Below are positions 42,756-50,449 of a stretch of 64,000 nt of DNA, piece after piece (position 1 is the first letter of the stretch; each line of letters begins with the position of its first letter). The notes under the pieces are model-generated. The model did no database searches, was not told the origin of the DNA, and saw nothing but the letters and a program-made list of their open reading frames with translations. A program made the translations under genes and the position numbers. The DNA comes from Microlunatus flavus (GTDB lineage: Bacteria > Actinomycetota > Actinomycetes > Propionibacteriales > Propionibacteriaceae), in NCBI RefSeq assembly GCF_900110855.1, contig NZ_FOFA01000002.1, positions 496,001-560,000 of the forward strand, written 5' to 3'.

Positions 42756-44165
42756 TCAGGTGGCGGAGGTGAGCAGCCGGGGAAGGGCCTCGACGCGCGT
42801 GACCCCGGGCAGCTGGACGGTGAGCTCGGCGCCGCCGTCGTCCGAGCGGCCGGCACGGACGCTGCCCCCGTGGTCCTCGACGGTCTTCGCGACGACCGAG
42901 AGCCCGAGCCCGCTGCCGGGCCTCCGCCGGGCGGCGCGGCCGCGGAAGAAGCGGTCGAACACGTACGGCAGCTCCGCTTCCGCGATGCCGGGGCCCGAGT
43001 CGGCCACCCGCAGCCGGTTGCCGTCGAGGCGGACGCGGACCGTGCTGCCGGCCGGGCTCCAGGTGACGGCGTTGTCGAGCAGGTGGACGACCGCGCGCTC
43101 CAGGGCGTCGGCGTCGCCGATGACGTGCAGCTCGTGCAGCCGCAGGTCGAAGGCGTGGTGGGGCGCCTTCGGGCGGACGCGGTCCACCGCGGCGCGGACG
43201 ACGACGCGCAGGTCGAGCGGAACGAAGGCCTCGGCACCGTCGCCGCGCGTGAGGTGCACCAGGTCGCCGACCAGGCGCGTGAGCTCCTGCAGCCGGGCGC
43301 GGACCTCGCCGAGCACCGCCGCGCGGGCCTCGGGGGTCAGGCACGGCGAGCCGAGGTCGCGGGTCAGCAGGTCGACGTTCTCGGTCAGGCTCGCCAGGGG
43401 CGCGCGGAGCTCCTGCCCTGCGTCCGCCACGAGCCGGGACTGGCGCTCCCGCATGGTCGTGATCGAGCGCAGCAGCTGGTTGAACGAGGCGGCCAGCACC
43501 GCGACCTCGCCACGCGCCTCGCGCACCGGAACGGACTGGAAGTCGCGGGTGTCGGCAGCGCGCTGCACGGCCCCGGTCAGCTCCCGCACGGGGCGCAGCG
43601 CGCTGCGCGCGACGAGGCTCCCCGCGACCGTGGCCGCGAGCAGGCTGGCCAGCACCACGAGCCCGGAGATCACCCGGGCCGCCGAGAGGACCTGGAGGGC
43701 GGTGGCCAGGGGGCGCGCGACCACCAGCCCGTCGCCCGTGGTGGGCACGGGCACGACCACCACCACGTACGGCCGGCCCGCGGTGTCGACGCCGCTGCGC
43801 CGCACGGTCACTCCGTCCGGACCGGTGGCGGCGAGGTCGCGCGGCGCCAGGACGAGCGTGGCGGTCTCGCCGGGGACGCGGACCACCCGGCCCTGCGCGT
43901 CCACCGCCTCGACCACGACGCCGCCGGCCTGCCGGAGCTGCAACGAGAGCTGGTCGGTGGTCGTGAGGGAGCGCGCCGCGGGTTCGACGAGGTCGGCGGC
44001 GACACGGAGGGCGACGGACTCCGAGGCGTTCAGCAGCGTGACGCGCAGGGCGACGTAGCCGGCGAGGTTGGACGCCACGACGGCGAGCGCCACGAGCGCG
44101 ACCGTGAGGACGGTGACGCGCCGCTGCAGCGGGTTGCGCCGCAGCGTGCTCCAGACGCCGTCCAC
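42756..44165 (-). CDS. degenerate HAMP-containing sensor histidine kinase (H-box His replaced by Gln)
   Basis: 469 residues: two membrane helices (about 18-40 and 165-190) flanking an extracytoplasmic sensor region, a HAMP linker, then dimerisation and ATPase domains. The ATPase boxes look normal: N-box HLLDNAVTWSP, G1 VADSGPGI, F-box FDRFFRG, G2 GSGLGLSVVAK. The H-box reads LVADAGQELRAPLASL, where relatives such as MprB have D-A-G-H-E-L-R-T-P-L: residue 251 is Gln (CAG), one base from His. No response regulator gene is adjacent. It may act as a phosphatase or dimer partner, or be a decayed kinase. GTG 44165; a longer in-frame ATG at 44234 is possible. Confidence 0.82.
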   Translation of the reverse strand: MDGVWSTLRRNPLQRRVTVLTVALVALAVVASNLAGYVALRVTLLNASESVALRVAADLVEPAARSLTTTDQLSLQLRQAGGVVVEAVDAQGRVVRVPGETATLVLAPRDLAATGPDGVTVRRSGVDTAGRPYVVVVVPVPTTGDGLVVARPLATALQVLSAARVISGLVVLASLLAATVAGSLVARSALRPVRELTGAVQRAADTRDFQSVPVREARGEVAVLAASFNQLLRSITTMRERQSRLVADAGQELRAPLASLTENVDLLTRDLGSPCLTPEARAAVLGEVRARLQELTRLVGDLVHLTRGDGAEAFVPLDLRVVVRAAVDRVRPKAPHHAFDLRLHELHVIGDADALERAVVHLLDNAVTWSPAGSTVRVRLDGNRLRVADSGPGIAEAELPYVFDRFFRGRAARRRPGSGLGLSVVAKTVEDHGGSVRAGRSDDGGAELTVQLPGVTRVEALPRLLTSAT

Positions 44166-44236
44166 GCGTGGTCTCCGTCCTGACCTGGGCGGCGTGGGGT
44201 GCCGGTCAGTGTCGTCACCACGACAGTAGGGCATGC

Positions 44237-44258
44237 GTTCAGGAAATGTTCAGGTTGA
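44237..44258 (+). promoter_or_regulatory. PHO-box-like 11-bp direct repeats upstream of sensor kinase
   Basis: GTTCAGG at 44237 and again at 44248: two direct repeats one helical turn apart, the arrangement recognised by OmpR-family response regulators; the GTTCA core and 11-bp unit match the Streptomyces PhoP box style. It lies 72 bp before the kinase GTG, in the A/T-richer part of the gap. Confidence 0.45.
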
Positions 44259-44291
44259 GCGACACGCGTCCTCACGGCGCGCGACGCAGCG

Positions 44292-44321
44292 CCGGCGACG
44301 GGCCTGCGGGCCCGTCGCCGG
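44292..44321 (-). terminator. azoR-side terminator hairpin
   Basis: CCGGCGACGGGC (44292-44303) and its exact complement (44310-44321), 12 bp around a 6-base loop, 43 bases after the azoreductase stop. No U-run. Confidence 0.6.
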
Positions 44322-44364
44322 TGCGCCGTGAGGGACCGGGTGCGGTCCCCGTACGGACCTGGGG

Positions 44365-45021
44365 TCAGGCCGCGATCTCCCGGCGGCCGCGGCCCAGGCC
44401 GGCGCCGTGCTCGCGGGCGACCCGCTCGGCCTCGGCGCGCAGCTCGGCGGCCAGCTCCTTGAACTGGTCCATCGCCGGGTTGACGCCGACCAGCGTGAAG
44501 TCGGTCTCGGTGACGGTCAGGTCGAGGCCCCACAGGTCGGCGAGGATGCGGCGCATCCAGGGGGTGGCGTGGTCCCAGCCCTCGCGCGGCGCGCCGGCCT
44601 GGTAGTTGCCGCCGCGGACGACGACGAGCTCGGCCGCCTTGCCCGCGAGCGTCGTGGTGCCCGGGGCCATGCGCGGGTCGGTGATGACGAGGTCGACCCA
44701 CGTCTTGAAGTGCTGCGAGACGCCGTAGTTGAACAGGGGCACGGCGAACAGCAGCGCGTCGGCCTCGACGAGCTCGTCGACCAGCGTCGCCGCGAGGGCC
44801 TGGGCCTCGCGCTGGGACTCGGAGCGCTGCTCGGCGGGCACGAAGCCGGCGGTGACGGCGTCACCCCAGGCGGTCGCCGGGATGACGTCGGTGCCGAGGT
44901 GGCGGCGGACGACAGCCTCGCCGGGGTTGGCCTCGGTCCAGGCGGCCTCCACCACGTCGGCGATGGCGCGGCTGTGCGAGCCCTCGACCCGGAAGCTGGC
45001 GTCCAGACGGAAGAGCGTCAT
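44365..45021 (-). CDS. azoR: FMN-dependent NADH-azoreductase / quinone reductase
   Basis: 218-residue flavodoxin-fold enzyme. Family features: N-terminal LFRLDASFRVEGSHSRAIAD (phosphate-binding serines), the PLFNYGVSQHFKTWVD FMN-binding loop and VVVRGGNYQ. These enzymes reduce azo compounds and quinones by two electrons using NAD(P)H. ATG 45021 is 95 bases from the divergent HxlR-type regulator ATG, with a clear palindrome between. Same pairing as YodB/AzoR1 in Bacillus and QorR/Qor in corynebacteria. Confidence 0.88.
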   Translation of the reverse strand: MTLFRLDASFRVEGSHSRAIADVVEAAWTEANPGEAVVRRHLGTDVIPATAWGDAVTAGFVPAEQRSESQREAQALAATLVDELVEADALLFAVPLFNYGVSQHFKTWVDLVITDPRMAPGTTTLAGKAAELVVVRGGNYQAGAPREGWDHATPWMRRILADLWGLDLTVTETDFTLVGVNPAMDQFKELAAELRAEAERVAREHGAGLGRGRREIAA

Positions 45022-45048
45022 GGTCTTCTCCACTAGTTCGATCTGAGT

Positions 45049-45067
45049 TGCTAGGTTTTTCCTAGCA
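45049..45067. promoter_or_regulatory. HxlR-type operator TGCTAGG-N5-CCTAGCA
   Basis: Perfect 7-bp arms around TTTTT. CTAG, normally rare in GC-rich actinobacteria, also occurs at 45033-45036, 45080-45083 and 45089-45092, suggesting extra half-sites in this 95-bp divergent promoter. Confidence 0.65.
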
Positions 45068-45115
45068 GGTAGCCCGATGCTAGCACGGCTAGGATGGGGG
45101 TCAAGGAGGGACGCG

Positions 45116-45517
45116 ATGACGCAGACGGCGGGGGCCGGGCAGGACGTGACGCCGCTCGCGGCGTGCGACGCCATGCCGACGTGCGCCGAGGTCGCGCCGA
45201 CCGTGGTGCGCTGCGACGCGGCGCTGTCGCACGTCTTCGCGATCCTCGGCAAGCGCTGGAACGGCATCATCGTCGGCGCCCTGTCGGCGGGTCCGGCCTC
45301 GTTCTCCCAGCTCGGCCGTGCGGTGACCGGGATCAGCGACTCCGTGCTCTCCGACCGGCTGTCCGGCCTGGCCGACGCCGGCATCGTCCGCCGCGAGGTC
45401 GAGAGCGGGCCGCCGGTCTCGGTCACCTACGCGCTCACCGAGGCCGGCCGGGCGCTGCTGCCGGCGATGGACGAGCTCCGGCGCTGGGCCGAGGAGCACA
45501 TGGAGCCGTCGGCCTGA
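45116..45517 (+). CDS. HxlR-family redox-type transcriptional regulator
   Basis: 133-residue winged helix (DUF24/HxlR): LGKRWNGIIVGALSAGPASF, recognition helix GISDSVLSDRLSGLADAG, wing VRREVESGPPVSVTYALT. Three cysteines cluster before the DNA-binding core (AACDAMPTCAEVAP and VVRCDAALS), as in thiol-based sensors YodB, HypR and QorR, where disulfides or adducts with quinones relieve repression. ATG 45116 has an AAGGAGG site; the in-frame ATG 45077 lies inside the operator region. Divergent from azoR, its probable target. Confidence 0.88.
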   Translation: MTQTAGAGQDVTPLAACDAMPTCAEVAPTVVRCDAALSHVFAILGKRWNGIIVGALSAGPASFSQLGRAVTGISDSVLSDRLSGLADAGIVRREVESGPPVSVTYALTEAGRALLPAMDELRRWAEEHMEPSA

Positions 45518-45760
45518 CCTGGTGCCGGCGTCCTCGACGCGGAGGGCGCCCTGAACCTGCTCGGACGAACCCCGCGCGGAGGCTGGATACCGCCGGACAG
45601 GTCAGAAATTGACGCATTCAGCAACTTCCCTGTCCTTTCTCAGTAATGGCCTGCGCGAAGCGCGCTGACCAGACAGACTGTTCTCGGCTCGGGGGGGCTG
45701 GCTGGGGCTGAGTTGCCCACTTCTCCGAGAACGCGCTCGTCGCACTCGGGGGGATCGGTC
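45518..45760. other. 243-bp gap ahead of the polysaccharide locus
   Basis: No gene. From about 45600 to 45660 the sequence is unusually A/T-rich and has a TTGACG at 45609, but no matching -10 at normal spacing. This stretch probably holds the promoter of the acyltransferase operon. Confidence 0.45.
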
Positions 45761-46354
45761 ATGCGCGCACCAGGGCTCGACCCTGCCGTCTTCGTGCACC
45801 CGCAGGGGTTGTGCGACTCCGCCGACGTCGGCGCCGGCACCCGCGTGTGGGCGTTCGCCCACGTCCTCGAAGGGGCCCGCATCGGGGCCGGCTGCAACGT
45901 CTGCGACGGCGCGTACGTCGAGGGCGGCGCCGTCGTGGGGGACCGCGTCACCATCAAGAACCAGGTGATGGTCTTCGCCGGCGTCACGATCGCCGACGAC
46001 GTGTTCCTGGGCCCGGGCGTCACCTTCACCAACGACTTCACGCCCCGCGCGCACCTGCACAAGTCGCCCGACGAGCTCGACCCGACCTGGGTGGGGGAGG
46101 GCGCGACCCTGGGCGCGCGCGTCACCGTCGTCTGCGGCGTCACCATCGGCGCCGACGCGTTCGTCGGTGCCGGCGCGGTCGTCACCCGCGACGTCGCGCC
46201 GCACGCCTTCGTCGTCGGCAACCCGGCGCGCCAGATCGGCTGGGCGTGCCGCTGCGGCCGGCGCCTGCCCGACGACCTGCGCTGCACGTGCGGGCGGACC
46301 TGGAGCCTCGACGACTCCGGGCTGCACGAGGGCGAGGTGCTCGCGTGTACGTGA
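45761..46354 (+). CDS. left-handed beta-helix acyltransferase with C-terminal zinc-ribbon
   Basis: 197 residues. Hexapeptide repeats from about residue 10 to 155 (VGAGTRVWAFAHV, GARIGAGCNV, VGDRVTIKNQVMV, VGEGATLGARV) with the catalytic-type VTFTNDFTPRAHL loop, close to the WbpD/WlbB group that N-acetylates UDP-amino sugars. The final 40 residues add four cysteines as C-x-C and C-x-C pairs (CRCGRRL, CTCGRTW), a likely zinc-ribbon not usual in the family. ATG 45761. First gene of a 4-5 gene plus-strand operon; its stop overlaps the exporter start. Confidence 0.82.
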   Translation: MRAPGLDPAVFVHPQGLCDSADVGAGTRVWAFAHVLEGARIGAGCNVCDGAYVEGGAVVGDRVTIKNQVMVFAGVTIADDVFLGPGVTFTNDFTPRAHLHKSPDELDPTWVGEGATLGARVTVVCGVTIGADAFVGAGAVVTRDVAPHAFVVGNPARQIGWACRCGRRLPDDLRCTCGRTWSLDDSGLHEGEVLACT

Positions 46355-47721
46355 GCCTGCGCAACGCCCCCAAGAGCGCCACGCCCGCGGCCAGCCCCGC
46401 CTCTGCCGCGGGCGTGGTCCCGACCGCCGAGGACCACGAGGCCGCCCGCAGCGGCAAGGCCGGGCGCCGTGTCCCCGGGGTCGTGCTCGCCCTGGGCCTG
46501 ACCAGCCTGTTCACCGACATCTCGTCGGAGGCCGTCACCGCGATCCTGCCGCTCTACGTGACGGCGGTGCTCGGGCTCGGACCCGCCGCGTACGGGTTCG
46601 TGGACGGGATCTACCAGGGCGCTTCCTCGCTCGTACGCGTTCTCGGCGGCTGGTGGTCCGACCGCAGCGGACGGCCCAAGCTCGTCGCGTTCCTCGGCTA
46701 CGGGGTCTCCGCGCTCTCCCGCTTCCTGCTGCTGCCCGTGACCGGGGTCGCCGCCCTCACCGGCGTCGTGGCGCTCGACCGGCTGGGCAAGGGCCTGCGG
46801 ACCGGCCCGCGCGACGCGATGATCGCCGGCGCCAGCACCCCGGAACGGCTGGGGCGCAACTTCGGCGTGCACCGCGCGCTGGACACCGCGGGCGCCGTCG
46901 CCGGCCCGCTGCTCGCGTTCGGCGTGCTGTCCGCCGTGCCCGCCGGGCTCGCGGGCTACCGCGCGGTCTTCGTGCTCAGCATCGCCGCCGCCGTGGCCGG
47001 CCTGGCCGTCCTGCTGCTCGCCGTGCCCAACCGGGCCCGGGGCCGGGCCGAGGCCCAGGTGCTCGCCGCGGCCGACGCGGCGGCCGACGGAGCGGCCGAG
47101 CCCGTCGCCGCCGTGCCGCCGGAGCGGTGGCGCTGGCGCAACCTCGCCGACCGCCGGCTGCGCTCGCTGCTGCTCGCCGCCTCGCTGCTGGGCCTGCTCA
47201 CCGTCGGCGACGGATTCCTCTACCTCGTGCTGGCCGACGCGGGCGGCATCGGCCTCACGTACTTCCCGCTGCTCATGGTGGGCACCAACGCCGCCTACTT
47301 CGCCCTCGCCGTGCCGATCGGGCGCCTCGCCGACCGCATCGGCCGGGCCCGGGTCCTGGTCGGCGGCCACGTCGTCCTCGTCGCCGCGTACGTCGTCGCC
47401 GCCACCACCGGCGCGCACATCGCCGGCGTCGTCGCGGTGCTCGCCCTGCTCGGCTGCTTCTACGCCGCCACGGACGGCGTGGTCAGTGCGCTGGCCAGCC
47501 AGGCCGTCCCGGCGAGCAGCCGCGCGACCGGCATCGCCTCGGTCCAGACCGCGGTCGGCCTCAGCCGCTTCGTCTCGTCGGTGGGCTTCGGCCTGCTGTG
47601 GCAGCTCACCAGCCGCTCCACCGCCCTGCTCGCCGTCGGCCTGGCCCTCGCGCTGGCCGTGCCGGTCGCGGCCCGCCTGCTGCGCGGCCTCCGGACGCCC
47701 GTGCCCCAGGACGCGTCGTGA
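46351..47721 (+). CDS. MFS transporter, glycan-locus associated
   Basis: 456 residues with 12 predicted membrane helices; SDRSGRPKL after helix 2 is the G-x3-D-R/K-x-G-R-R/K-type loop (DRSGRPK), and DRIGRARVLVGG repeats it in the second half. Begins with a polar head of about 45 residues. GTG 46351 overlaps the acyltransferase stop as GTGA; GTG 46345 is an alternative. Related MFS proteins (YfkF/Spinster-like drug exporters) carry diverse cargo. Here the setting suggests sugar or glycan precursor export, without direct evidence. Confidence 0.8.
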   Translation: MSLRNAPKSATPAASPASAAGVVPTAEDHEAARSGKAGRRVPGVVLALGLTSLFTDISSEAVTAILPLYVTAVLGLGPAAYGFVDGIYQGASSLVRVLGGWWSDRSGRPKLVAFLGYGVSALSRFLLLPVTGVAALTGVVALDRLGKGLRTGPRDAMIAGASTPERLGRNFGVHRALDTAGAVAGPLLAFGVLSAVPAGLAGYRAVFVLSIAAAVAGLAVLLLAVPNRARGRAEAQVLAAADAAADGAAEPVAAVPPERWRWRNLADRRLRSLLLAASLLGLLTVGDGFLYLVLADAGGIGLTYFPLLMVGTNAAYFALAVPIGRLADRIGRARVLVGGHVVLVAAYVVAATTGAHIAGVVAVLALLGCFYAATDGVVSALASQAVPASSRATGIASVQTAVGLSRFVSSVGFGLLWQLTSRSTALLAVGLALALAVPVAARLLRGLRTPVPQDAS

Positions 47722-48794
47722 CCCGGGGCCGGCTGGCCGTGCTCGGCCTCGTGATCGCCGCGTGCGTCGCGCTCACCGTCGTCTACGTCCTCCAGGTCCG
47801 CCAGGCCGGCGAGGTGCGCGCCGCTACCGCGCCGCCCGTCGCCACCGTCCCGATGGCCGGCGTCCTCGCGGCGCCGCACGTGGTGTTCCGCAACACCACG
47901 CTCGGGACCGACTACGGCAAGCTCGCCGCCGTCCCGCTCTCCGACACCACCGGCCCGCGCGCGCTGGGCAGCATCAGCTGCGAGCGCGTCTACGCCACCC
48001 GGTCGGCCGGCGTCTGCGTGACCTCCTCCGGCGGCATGGCCCCCACGTACGCGGTCGACGCGCTCGACGCCGACCTCACCAAGACGTCCTCGGCCGCGCT
48101 GGCCGGCCTGCCCAGCCGGGCGCGGATGTCGGTCGACGGCCGGCTGGTCTCGACGACCACGTTCATCAGCGGCCACTCCTACGCCTCGTCGTCCTTCTCG
48201 ACCGCGACCGTGATCCGGGTCGAGGGCAAGGCGCTGTCCAACCTCGAGTCCTGGACGACGCTGCTGCCGGACGGCCAGCGCCTCGTCGCCGCCGACCGGA
48301 ACTTCTGGGGCGTCACCTTCGCCCCGGACGACGACACCTTCTACGCGACGGCGGCCTCGGGCGGGACGACCTGGCTCGTGCGCGGCAGCATCAAGGAGCG
48401 CACGATGCGCGCGCTGCGCACCGACGCCGAGTGCCCGTCGCTGTCGCCGGACGGGCGCCACGTCGCGTACAAGAAGCGCCTCGGCAACCCGACGCCCGGC
48501 GTCTGGCGGCTCGCCACCCTCGACCTCACCACCGGCGCCGAGACGCTGCTGGCCGAGACCCGCAACGTCGACGACCAGATGGAGTGGCTCGACGACTCCA
48601 CGGTCCTCTACGGCATGCCCCGCGCCGGCACGGAGGCCACGACCTCCGACGTCTGGCGCGTCCCCGCCGACGGGAGCGGCACACCCACCGTCCTCGTCCC
48701 CAACGCCTCCTCGCCCGCGGTCGTGACCGCGTCCGCCACCGTGCCGGCCGCCACCCAGACCCCCCTGTCCAGCACCACCACACCCAAGGAGTAG
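47718..48794 (+). CDS. membrane-anchored WD40/TolB-like propeller protein
   Basis: 358 residues. An N-terminal hydrophobic segment (LAVLGLVIAACVALTVVYVLQ) anchors an extracytoplasmic domain with TolB/WD40-type beta blades: PSLSPDGRHVAYKKR, VWRLATLDLTTGAETLL, MEWLDDSTVLYGMP. Ends with a Thr/Ser-rich tail. GTG 47718 overlaps the MFS stop as GTGA. Two cysteines (ISCERVYATR, AGVCVTSSG) may form a disulfide. It is probably a scaffold or glycan-binding partner of the exported polymer. Function unknown. Confidence 0.72.
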   Translation: MTRGRLAVLGLVIAACVALTVVYVLQVRQAGEVRAATAPPVATVPMAGVLAAPHVVFRNTTLGTDYGKLAAVPLSDTTGPRALGSISCERVYATRSAGVCVTSSGGMAPTYAVDALDADLTKTSSAALAGLPSRARMSVDGRLVSTTTFISGHSYASSSFSTATVIRVEGKALSNLESWTTLLPDGQRLVAADRNFWGVTFAPDDDTFYATAASGGTTWLVRGSIKERTMRALRTDAECPSLSPDGRHVAYKKRLGNPTPGVWRLATLDLTTGAETLLAETRNVDDQMEWLDDSTVLYGMPRAGTEATTSDVWRVPADGSGTPTVLVPNASSPAVVTASATVPAATQTPLSSTTTPKE

Positions 48795-48800
48795 TCACTG

Positions 48801-48848
48801 ATGACCATCCGAACGTTCTCGTCGCTTCCGCTCCGGCCGGTGCTCTGA
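48801..48848 (+). CDS. 15-residue mini-ORF coupled to glycosyltransferase
   Basis: ATG 48801 to TGA 48848, preceded by AAGGAG (48786-48791). The stop is one base before the glycosyltransferase ATG, so ribosomes terminating here could restart on it. The product MTIRTFSSLPLRPVL has no known match; coupling rather than peptide function seems the likelier role. Confidence 0.4.
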   Translation: MTIRTFSSLPLRPVL

Positions 48849-48849
48849 C

Positions 48850-50313
48850 ATGGCCACGTTGTTCAAGGTGAGTCCGCGTCGCGCGTCGTCCAGACGCTCC
48901 GTCCCCGAGGTCGTCTCGGGGCTGCTCCGCCGGCCGAAGCACGACGCCGCGCCCGAGCGGTCCGGGGGACCCCGCCCGCACGTGCTGATGATCGTGCAGA
49001 ACCTGCCCGTCCCGCTGGACCGTCGGGTCTGGCTGGAGTGCCAGACCCTGAAGAAGGCCGGCTACGACGTCACGGTCATCTGCCCGAAGGGGCCCGGCGA
49101 CCCGTCGTTCCAGGAGATCGACGGCATCCGGATCCACAAGTACCGCCCGGCACCGCCGACGAACGGCTTCGTCAGCTACGTCTGGGAGTTCGGCTACAGC
49201 TGGGCCCGGACGGCCGTGCTCTCGGCCAAGGTCTGGCGCCACCACCACTTCTCGGTGATGCAGGCGTGCAACCCGCCGGACACCTACTGGCTGCTCGCGC
49301 GCCTGTGGCGCGACCGTGGGGTCAAGTTCGTCTTCGACCAGCACGACCTCAACCCGGAGCTGTTCGAGTCCCGCTTCGGCATGCCGAAGCGGTTCCGGGA
49401 CCGCGCGCAGTACTACGTGCTGCGCTGGCTGGAGCAGATGACCTACCGCACCGCTGACATGGTCATCTCCACCAACGAGTCGTACCGCGCCATCGCCATG
49501 GGCCGCGGCCAGCGGGCCGGCGAGGACGTGGTCGTGGTGCGCAGCGGTCCCGAGACCCACCGGATGCGTCCGCTGACGCCCGACCCGGCCCGGCCCCGCG
49601 ACTCCCGCAAGACGCTCGCGTACCTGGGGATCATGGGTCCGCAGGACGGGGTCGACCAGGTCCTCGTCGTCATGCACGAGCTGGTGCACAACCGGGGTCG
49701 CAAGGACGTCCGTGCGGTGCTGATGGGCTTCGGCGACTGCTTCGACGACCTGAAGGCCATCTGCACCCGGCTGGACCTCGACGACTGCGTCACCTTCACC
49801 GGCCGGGCGAACCTCGACATGATCGCCGACGAGCTGAGCCTCGCCGACGTCGGCGTCTGCCCCGACCTGAAGTCGCCGCTGAACGACGTCTCGACCATGA
49901 ACAAGACGATGGAGTACATGGCGTACGCGCTGCCGTCGGTCGCCTACGACCTGGTCGAGACCCGCGTCTCGGGCGGGGACTCGACGCTCTACGTCCCCTC
50001 CGGCGACACGACCGGCTTCGCCGACGCCGTCGAGCGGCTGCTCGACGACGAGGACCTGCGCTGCACCATGGGCCGCGAGGCCCGGCGCCGCGTGTCGGAG
50101 GAGCTCGACTGGCGCCAGCAGGCCGTCAAGTACCGCTCGGTCTTCTCCCGGTTGACCGGGTGGAGCGAGCAGGACGCCTGGGAGGCCGACGAGGACGGCT
50201 CCGTCCTCATGGGCGAGATCGTCGAGCCCGACTGCGACCACCGCGGCCGCAGGTACGTCGACCTCGACGAGACGACCCTGCGCACGTTCATCGCCGACCG
50301 CAGCCTGGTGTGA
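48850..50313 (+). CDS. GT4-family glycosyltransferase
   Basis: 487 residues, GT-B fold. Acceptor domain has VLMIVQNLPVPLDRRVWLE (the D-R-R-V-W-x-E start typical of this exopolysaccharide subgroup), FDQHDLNPELF in the middle; donor domain has YLGIMGPQDGVDQVL and MEYMAYALPSVAYDLVETR. No membrane segment. Follows the propeller gene and mini-ORF and precedes the ligase trio by 136 bases. Likely transfers a sugar onto a lipid-linked repeat unit; the sugar is unknown. Confidence 0.86.
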   Translation: MATLFKVSPRRASSRRSVPEVVSGLLRRPKHDAAPERSGGPRPHVLMIVQNLPVPLDRRVWLECQTLKKAGYDVTVICPKGPGDPSFQEIDGIRIHKYRPAPPTNGFVSYVWEFGYSWARTAVLSAKVWRHHHFSVMQACNPPDTYWLLARLWRDRGVKFVFDQHDLNPELFESRFGMPKRFRDRAQYYVLRWLEQMTYRTADMVISTNESYRAIAMGRGQRAGEDVVVVRSGPETHRMRPLTPDPARPRDSRKTLAYLGIMGPQDGVDQVLVVMHELVHNRGRKDVRAVLMGFGDCFDDLKAICTRLDLDDCVTFTGRANLDMIADELSLADVGVCPDLKSPLNDVSTMNKTMEYMAYALPSVAYDLVETRVSGGDSTLYVPSGDTTGFADAVERLLDDEDLRCTMGREARRRVSEELDWRQQAVKYRSVFSRLTGWSEQDAWEADEDGSVLMGEIVEPDCDHRGRRYVDLDETTLRTFIADRSLV

Positions 50314-50449
50314 CCCTGCTGCTCGACACGACGCCGACACCGGAGCCCGACCCGTCGGGTCCGGTGCCGGCGTTCGACCGAGCAGCGTGCACCCTCGACG
50401 AGCACCGTTCCCTGAGCACGCACCACGCACGAGCACGAAGGACCAGACG

